In this document: positions 18,154 to 22,298 of the stretch, in pieces
Layout of the letters: each line of letters starts with the position of its first letter
How positions within the stretch are numbered: position 1 is the stretch's first letter
Virus record (IMG/VR): IMGVR_UViG_3300032462_000100
Span: 1-22,298 of that record
Direction: 5' to 3' (one strand)
Origin: a virus
DNA: 22,298 nucleotides
Translations under genes and position numbers: made by a program
The notes under the pieces: generated by a model
Database searches by the model: none
The model's input: the letters and a program-made list of their open reading frames with translations, nothing else
Told to the model about the DNA's origin: nothing

Positions 18154-18335
18154 GTAAGACATTTAAAAAAATGCCCGCGATGATTCAAGACGAAGATTCG
18201 TCGTCAAGGGATTTTAGGTTTCGTAAACAGCATATCGACGATGGGTCTCATTACCTCGGCGAAGTAAAAAAGCTCGTCAAAGTGCACAATTTTGACGTGA
18301 AACTTATCGATCAACTTGGACAAGAAGAACAATAA
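18150..18335 (+). CDS. Small charged phage protein (61 aa)
   Basis: ATG 18150 overlaps the upstream stop (ATGA). N-terminal basic stretch (MSKTFKKMPAMIQDEDSSSR), then FRFRKQHIDDGSHYLGEV and an acidic end LIDQLGQEEQ. In T4, the gene after RNase H and dsbA is late-transcription factor 33; position and size make a distant link conceivable but I see no sequence support. Last base of its stop starts the next ATG. Confidence 0.72.
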   Translation: MSKTFKKMPAMIQDEDSSSRDFRFRKQHIDDGSHYLGEVKKLVKVHNFDVKLIDQLGQEEQ

Positions 18336-18571
18336 TGGTATATGAATTCCTTGATACAGTAACTGGTACAATTGTTGACTTTTCAATGAAAATGTCGGAA
18401 TATGGTCAATTCGTGAAGGATAATCCACATCTTGAACGGCACCACTCGGCCCCACCTGCTCTTGGAGATCCTATCAGGCTTGGCTTTCGTAAACCGGATG
18501 ATGCCTTCAGAGATAAACTAAAGGACATAAACCGAGCTGCAGGACGCTACGGTAAAGTGAATACATTCTAA
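18335..18571 (+). CDS. FmdB-like small phage protein lacking zinc cysteines (78 aa)
   Basis: MVYEFLDTVTGTIVDFSMKM, then SEYGQFVKDNPHLERH and GDPIRLGFRKPDDAFRDKLK matches a small protein seen in many T4-type phages and often annotated FmdB-like regulator or zinc ribbon. The CxxC pairs of true FmdB proteins are absent here, so zinc binding is not expected. TAATG overlaps connect it to both neighbours. Function unknown. Confidence 0.8.
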   Translation: MVYEFLDTVTGTIVDFSMKMSEYGQFVKDNPHLERHHSAPPALGDPIRLGFRKPDDAFRDKLKDINRAAGRYGKVNTF

Positions 18572-19263
18572 TGATAAATCAAAAATTTTTTGAATTTGTT
18601 ACGTTATTTGACCGCACAAAACTGAATACACGAGCTGGGGCTGATAAAAAACGGCATTACGTCACGCCAGAAGGAAAAAGCTACAAGTCGGTCACAACAA
18701 TTCTTGGTGAGCAAGTTAAGCCGGCACTTGAAGCGTGGAAAAAGCGCGTTGGCCCAGAAGAAGTAAACAAGGCAAAGCGCAAAGGTGTTAGTGCAGCAAA
18801 TCGTGGTACCGCTCTCCACTCTCTTGTTGAAAGATATATGGGGAACGAACTCATTGATCCGAAACAGGTCCTTCCCTCTACCCTTGCAATGTTTGCAGAC
18901 ATCAAAGGGATTATTGATGACAATATCGACCAAGTGTACGGTCAAGAGTTTTCTTTATACTCAGACGTTCTTCAGACAGCAGGCACATGTGACGCGTTTG
19001 TACGGTTTGATGGCTACCCAACTGTGCTCGATTTTAAAACGTCGTCGAAGGTAAAAAAGGAACAGTACATTGGTGATTACTTTCTCCAATGCACAGTTTA
19101 TGCTCTTATGTTGCAAGAAAGATATAATATTAATGTTCCTCGAATTGCAGTGCTGATTGGTGTTGAGGGTGAGGACCCCCAATTGTTCGTCAGGAAACCT
19201 TCAGAGTTTTACTCAAAAGTGCAGCAAGTGTTTATTACAGATAGAGCGCATGAGCGCGTTTGA
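18571..19263 (+). CDS. PD-(D/E)XK exonuclease, RecB/Cas4-type nuclease fold (230 aa)
   Basis: The nuclease core can be followed in order: GTALHSLVERYM with H83; E126 and D141 (TAGTCDAFVRFD); D154-x-K156 (TVLDFKTSS); and Q173-x3-Y177 (FLQCTVYALM). This is the order of RecB-family nucleases. A sequence like KSYKSVTTILGEQVKPALEA near the N-terminus is also typical of the phage family. It would degrade or process DNA ends in recombination or host-DNA breakdown. No iron-sulphur Cys cluster is seen, so it is unlike Cas4 proper. Last gene of the long forward array; a 34-bp palindrome follows its stop. Confidence 0.88.
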   Translation: MINQKFFEFVTLFDRTKLNTRAGADKKRHYVTPEGKSYKSVTTILGEQVKPALEAWKKRVGPEEVNKAKRKGVSAANRGTALHSLVERYMGNELIDPKQVLPSTLAMFADIKGIIDDNIDQVYGQEFSLYSDVLQTAGTCDAFVRFDGYPTVLDFKTSSKVKKEQYIGDYFLQCTVYALMLQERYNINVPRIAVLIGVEGEDPQLFVRKPSEFYSKVQQVFITDRAHERV

Positions 19264-19289
19264 GGTTGCTCGTAAGCACTTCACCGAAC

Positions 19290-19323
19290 CACAAGACGTT
19301 GCCCTTAAGGGCAACGTCTTGTG
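19290..19323 (+). terminator. 34-bp perfect palindrome, probable terminator
   Basis: Arms of 15 bp (CACAAGACGTTGCCC and its complement) around TTAA, 27 bp after the PD-(D/E)XK gene. No T tract follows, so it may end transcription only with help, or protect 3' ends. Confidence 0.6.
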
Positions 19324-19331
19324 TGGTACTA

Positions 19332-19337
19332 TATAAT
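19332..19337 (+). promoter_or_regulatory. Candidate late-type promoter box
   Basis: TATAAT within CTATATAATA (19329-19338), the same ten bases as in the hairpin loop before the resolvase. No -35 hexamer is found at either place, as in T4 late promoters (TATAAATA). Immediately after the palindrome and before the 19391 gene. Confidence 0.4.
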
Positions 19338-19350
19338 AGAGGGATGGTTA

Positions 19351-19401
19351 ATGAAGAAGAATATTATAAGAAACTTACGAAAGATTATTTATGACCGGTG
19401 A
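19351..19401 (+). CDS. Possible 16-aa leader peptide
   Basis: ATG 19351 has GAGGG 7 nt upstream and encodes a basic peptide (MKKNIIRNLRKIIYDR) overlapping the start of the 19391 gene. A second ORF of equal length from ATG 19344 ends in an ATGA overlap with that start. One of the two probably brings ribosomes to 19391. Confidence 0.35.
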   Translation: MKKNIIRNLRKIIYDR

Positions 19402-19882
19402 AGAACTTCTTGTACAGTTAAAAATTGATACTACGCCTCCAATGTATAAAATAATTGAACACTACAATCACTTAATATTGAGCGCCCAGAATCCGAACGA
19501 AAAAGCTAACATATTCCTGACAAAATTTGGTTGCGACCCTATTGCAAATGACCGGGTTGCTCGGCTAACAGTTGTTGCCTTGATTAGAGAGTTAGTGACC
19601 CTCCGTGACAAATTTAAGCTCGAAAAAGCTTTGAAGGCTGCGGACAAAACGGTCGATTACACATTTCGACTTCTTGGACTGGTTGTTCCTTTACAGGATA
19701 AGAACTTTGTTCCTGCTAAGATGAAAAAAACCGACGCGAATTACAAAATGCTGACGGCGATGGAACTTTTCAAGAAGTACAACAAAAAGACGCCAAAAGA
19801 ATGCACAGCAATAATAGCGAAAAAGCTTAAAATCCCTTATGGAACAGCATACTATTATTATAGGAAAATTTCGAAAGCCTAA
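19391..19882 (+). CDS. Helix-turn-helix protein related to the 4151/6069 family, without AT-hook (163 aa)
   Basis: The C-terminal ~45 residues (TPKECTAIIAKKLKIPYGTA, then YYYYRK) match the helix-turn-helix-like part of the proteins at 4151 and 6069. The N-terminal helical part also aligns by pattern (NPNEKANIFLTKFG, DKTVDYTFRLLGLV). The RGRP AT-hook is missing. Expression seems different: no TTTCGAAA promoter, but a TATAAT-only box and an upstream leader ORF. It may be a late-expressed member of the same regulator family. No ribosome site of its own is clear at ATG 19391. Confidence 0.75.
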   Translation: MTGEELLVQLKIDTTPPMYKIIEHYNHLILSAQNPNEKANIFLTKFGCDPIANDRVARLTVVALIRELVTLRDKFKLEKALKAADKTVDYTFRLLGLVVPLQDKNFVPAKMKKTDANYKMLTAMELFKKYNKKTPKECTAIIAKKLKIPYGTAYYYYRKISKA

Positions 19883-19886
19883 ACAG

Positions 19887-19915
19887 TTGACCTCAATGTA
19901 GTTTGATAGTATAAT
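19887..19915 (+). promoter_or_regulatory. Sigma70 promoter for the DUF932 gene
   Basis: TTGACC 19887-19892, TATAAT 19910-19915, spacer 17 bp. A CCTCAATG string after the -35 box and its reverse complement CATTGAGG before the ribosome site could pair in DNA. Confidence 0.85.
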
Positions 19916-19958
19916 GGTTACTCAGAAGTTTTTCAAACCACATTGAGGAGAAGTCTAT

Positions 19959-20906
19959 ATGTCACATCTTGTCGAACAAATGGCGTATGCTGGTGAAGTG
20001 CCGTGGCACGGTCTTGGTAAGAAGGTTCCCAATGATCTGTCTGCTGAGCAAATGCTCAAAGCTGCTGGACTTGACTGGGAGGTGAATAAGGTTCCCGCCT
20101 TTATCACTATAGACAAAAAGAAAGTTGATATTGGTCGCTCTGCACTAGTACGCAGCTCCGACAACACAATTCTTGATGTTGTCTCCAAAGATTGGAACCC
20201 CGTTCAAAATGCAACCGCGTTCGAGTTCTTCAAAGAGTTCGTCGACGTCGGTGACATGCAAATGCATACTGCCGGATCTCTCAAAAAGGGAAAGATGGTG
20301 TGGGCGCTCGCAAAAGTCAACGATTCGTTTGAATTGTTCGGTGGTGACAAGGTCGACAGCTATTTGATGTTTACCAACCCACACGAGTTCGGCCACTCAA
20401 TTGACGTACGTTTCACTCCGATCCGTGTAGTGTGCAATAACACTCTCACGCTGGCTCTTTCACACAAAGGTGACCGAGTTGTCCGGCACACTCACCGAAC
20501 CGAGTTTGATCCGGAAATGGTTAAGATCACTCTCGGAATGGCCCGCGAAAAAATGCTTGAGTATAAAAGCGCGGCTGCCACTCTTGGTAAAAAACGTGCG
20601 ACCGAAGATGCAGTCCGCAACTACGTTCGGGAGTTGTTCCCGATGATCACGAAAGATAAAGAGCGGCTCGATCTTTCGAAGAATGCTACGGCGGTCCAGT
20701 ACTTGGTTGAAAATCAACCTGGCGCTCAATTTGCTGAAGGTTCGTGGTGGCAAGCATTCAACGCGGCGACGTTTTTCATCGACCACAAAATCGGCAAGAG
20801 CAATGACCGCCGTGTTGCTTCATCGTGGTTCGGTACGAACCGTGCACTGAAAGTGAAAGCGTTGAACAAAGCGGTCGAATACGCGGATACTTCGAAGGCG
20901 CTGTAA
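19959..20906 (+). CDS. DUF932 family protein (phage/plasmid-like TIGR03299) (315 aa)
   Basis: The protein opens MSHLVEQMAYAGEVPWHGLG and contains WNPVQNATAFEFFKEFVDVG, RVVCNNTLTLALS, HTHRTEFDPEMV and the C-terminal GSWWQAFNAATFFIDHKIGK; these are hallmarks of the DUF932 / TIGR03299 group, and the length is normal. Such proteins are frequent in phages and plasmids near replication or recombination genes; some were linked to recombination, but a biochemical role is not settled to my knowledge. ATG 19959 has GAGGAG about 7-9 nt upstream and a near-consensus promoter. It is a single-gene unit ending in the structured region at 20914, and is probably strongly expressed. Confidence 0.93.
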   Translation: MSHLVEQMAYAGEVPWHGLGKKVPNDLSAEQMLKAAGLDWEVNKVPAFITIDKKKVDIGRSALVRSSDNTILDVVSKDWNPVQNATAFEFFKEFVDVGDMQMHTAGSLKKGKMVWALAKVNDSFELFGGDKVDSYLMFTNPHEFGHSIDVRFTPIRVVCNNTLTLALSHKGDRVVRHTHRTEFDPEMVKITLGMAREKMLEYKSAAATLGKKRATEDAVRNYVRELFPMITKDKERLDLSKNATAVQYLVENQPGAQFAEGSWWQAFNAATFFIDHKIGKSNDRRVASSWFGTNRALKVKALNKAVEYADTSKAL

Positions 20907-20913
20907 CATTTCT

Positions 20914-20992
20914 GCTCAGCCAGGTCGCCCTAAAGGATCAGGCTAAAGAGAACGAGGAAACGGGGAGTCACGCCCCCGGCTGAGCCTTTTAT
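20914..20992 (+). terminator. Branched structured RNA / complex terminator
   Basis: GCTCAGCC (20914-20921) pairs with GGCTGAGC (20978-20985), enclosing a CGGGG/CCCCG hairpin (20961-20978) and a purine-rich middle; CTTTTATTT follows. The same left arm can instead pair through AGCC with GGCT at 20941-20944. This is larger than a simple terminator and could be a 3' structured RNA of the DUF932 message. Confidence 0.6.
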
Positions 20993-21024
20993 TTAAGACC
21001 TTAATACCACCTTCAAAATAATGT

Positions 21025-21447
21025 ATGATCAAACATCCTGGAGCTCGAACTCGCGCGCTGTATATGTGGGAGAACCGTTGTGTTGGCCCATATCTAAAGC
21101 TGCTCAATCATTATGATATAGTTATTGCTGCACATACTATCTGGGAATCGTTTCAGCTACCACTACACAAACTTCCTGTTATTGAGATCAAAAATGTGCC
21201 AATATCATACTGCTTAGGACGCGGTTTAATCGTGTTAAAACCGGCTGACATGGAGTTCCTTACGTTAGCCCACGAGTTGGTGCATGCGAGAGGGTTTGGA
21301 TCTGTTAAAAACCCCCATAACGTTGGTTTTGTTAAGAATTATGCTGTTTGTCTCGATCGTTTCAGTAATACATATTTAAAAACAATAACAAATAGGACAA
21401 ACGCTATTTACTTCTATAACGAAATGCGCAGGATTAATTTGCTATGA
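21025..21447 (+). CDS. HExxH metallopeptidase-like protein (140 aa)
   Basis: Residues 83-87 read HELVH in the context TLAHELVHARGFG, with a further His at 98 (NPHNVGFVKNY), the spacing of a zinc protease active site (HExxH then a third His). This resembles the SprT-like or other small gluzincin folds of phages. Substrate unknown; the C-terminal Tyr/Arg-rich part may bind it. The start ATG 21025 has no ribosome site and no promoter is evident, so an internal start at ATG 21064 is possible. ATGA overlap with the oxygenase gene suggests the two act together. Confidence 0.78.
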   Translation: MIKHPGARTRALYMWENRCVGPYLKLLNHYDIVIAAHTIWESFQLPLHKLPVIEIKNVPISYCLGRGLIVLKPADMEFLTLAHELVHARGFGSVKNPHNVGFVKNYAVCLDRFSNTYLKTITNRTNAIYFYNEMRRINLL

Positions 21448-22298
21448 GAGATCTTTACCCGACACGCGTGTATGATGGAGTCATCAACGAACAATTGGTG
21501 GCACATATATCAAAGCAAAATGCCGGTCTATTCAAATATGGCTGGAAAGGTAATTCAAAACTTGAAGGAGATCAAGGTCACTGGAATGTTAAGATAGCTC
21601 ACGAAGGACGCCACTCAACAAAAGATCTATCGTGTGAGTTATTTAAATTAAACTCTGAAATTGGTGCATTGTGGGAATACATACAGAGATATTTCGTTGG
21701 CAACAAGGCACTTCACCAATGCTACATCAACGGCTACACATTCGGAACTGATGGATATATTCATCGCGACGATCCTTGGGCAAAAGAACAGGGTGAAAAT
21801 TCACCCACGTGTGAAACAGTTATTATATACCTCAACGAACAATGGGATGCTAACTGGGGTGGGGAAACAGCACTATTTGACCAAGATCGGGAAATTGTTA
21901 AATCAGTGCTGCCAAAGTTTGGCCGCGTGTTAATATTTGACGGCCAAACTTTTCACGCTTCGCGGCCGATGAGTAGGATGTGCCCTAAATTGCGGCAAGT
22001 GCTTGTGTTTAAAACTTTCCGAATGCCGGAGCATAATAAGACGCCGAATGCGGTTGATGTTGCTTACAATATAACAAAAGGAATGAAGCACTCGGGCCGG
22101 TCATTCTTTGAGCACTTGATTAACACATCGGTGTTGTTGTTAAAAGAGGGGGCAAAAGAAGATGTAGTCGCCGCGGGGTTGTTTCACTCAATATATGGAA
22201 CTGAGCAGTATAAGATTGATGGAACGCTAATCACACCCGAACAACTCAAAAACGTTATTAGTCCTTACTCGTTTAAGCTCGTACAAACTTTCTGCTCC
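21444..22298 (+). CDS. 2OG-Fe(II) oxygenase fused to a DUF6817-like HD-related domain (partial, 285+ aa)
   Basis: ATG 21444 overlaps the stop of the metallopeptidase-like gene; the frame is open to the window end, so the C-terminus is missing. Residues ~90-195 form a 2-oxoglutarate/iron oxygenase core: H107-x-D109 (YIHRDD), NWGGETALFD (137-146), distal H171 (FDGQTFHASRP) and R184 for 2OG. Residues ~214 onward (KHSGRSFFEHLINTSVLLL, then AAGLFHSIYGTEQY) match the HD-related DUF6817 domain, with His at 216, 224 and 248. The oxygenase would hydroxylate a protein, nucleotide or small molecule; the target is unknown. Confidence 0.85.
   Translation, partial: MRDLYPTRVYDGVINEQLVAHISKQNAGLFKYGWKGNSKLEGDQGHWNVKIAHEGRHSTKDLSCELFKLNSEIGALWEYIQRYFVGNKALHQCYINGYTFGTDGYIHRDDPWAKEQGENSPTCETVIIYLNEQWDANWGGETALFDQDREIVKSVLPKFGRVLIFDGQTFHASRPMSRMCPKLRQVLVFKTFRMPEHNKTPNAVDVAYNITKGMKHSGRSFFEHLINTSVLLLKEGAKEDVVAAGLFHSIYGTEQYKIDGTLITPEQLKNVISPYSFKLVQTFCS

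Noticed and set aside
18571-19263. True Cas4
   Set aside because: The PD-(D/E)XK core is present but no iron-sulphur cysteine set and no CRISPR context; a phage RecB-type exonuclease fits better.
20907-20995. tRNA or self-cleaving ribozyme
   Set aside because: No T-loop, anticodon arm or CCA-type end, and no hammerhead core; only stems and a T-rich tail are supported.

Overview
The window reads as the early/replication side of a large double-stranded DNA phage, most likely a T4-type myovirus of a proteobacterium. This rests on content: a T4 gp30-like ATP-dependent DNA ligase, a RuvC-type Holliday junction resolvase, a flap/5'-3' exonuclease (T4 RNase H type), a PD-(D/E)XK exonuclease, an Sm/SH3-fold protein (DUF2693 type), a DUF932 protein, a glycosyltransferase and a 2-oxoglutarate oxygenase. 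These sit among dozens of very small, tightly packed genes with ATGA and TAATG overlaps and near-perfect sigma70 promoters. No tRNA, rRNA, insertion sequence, CRISPR array or integrase was seen.

Layout. (1) 1-1196: four one-gene cassettes, each with its own TTGACt/a-17-TATAAT promoter and a shared ACACTAGGAGC leader. (2) About 1150-1860: an HD-domain (SpoT-like) hydrolase whose 5' end runs into a truncated cassette gene, which looks like a recombination or assembly junction. (3) 1925-7150: early genes fired by nine related promoters that share a TTTCGAAA palindrome between -35 and -10. They include an AAA+ ATPase, two paralogous AT-hook/helix-turn-helix proteins, a 220-bp tandem duplication, and a 560-bp gene-poor stretch with palindromes and a decayed HNH endonuclease. 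(4) 7149-8155: small membrane and soluble proteins and a 44-bp tandem repeat. (5) 8159-11452: an operon of small accessory phage proteins showing short duplications, a probable gene fusion and an N-terminally truncated gene, closed by a bidirectional terminator. (6) 11465-11857, minus strand: one small acidic protein and one frameshifted remnant. (7) 11903-19263: metallophosphoesterase, ligase, resolvase, glycosyltransferase, exonucleases and T4-type accessory proteins in one nearly unbroken forward array. (8) 19332-22298: a third AT-hook-family relative, DUF932 protein, a structured RNA or terminator, an HExxH metallopeptidase-like protein and a 2OG oxygenase fused to an HD-related domain, cut by the window end.

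How it fits together. Ligase, flap exonuclease, resolvase and PD-(D/E)XK nuclease form a replication/recombination/repair set. The resolvase ribosome-binding site is buried in an 11-bp hairpin, the arrangement known for T4 gene 49 and a few other T4 genes. The TTTCGAAA promoters look like one early regulon. The AT-hook/HTH paralogues, two of which are themselves driven by such promoters, are plausible regulators of it, but that link is inference.
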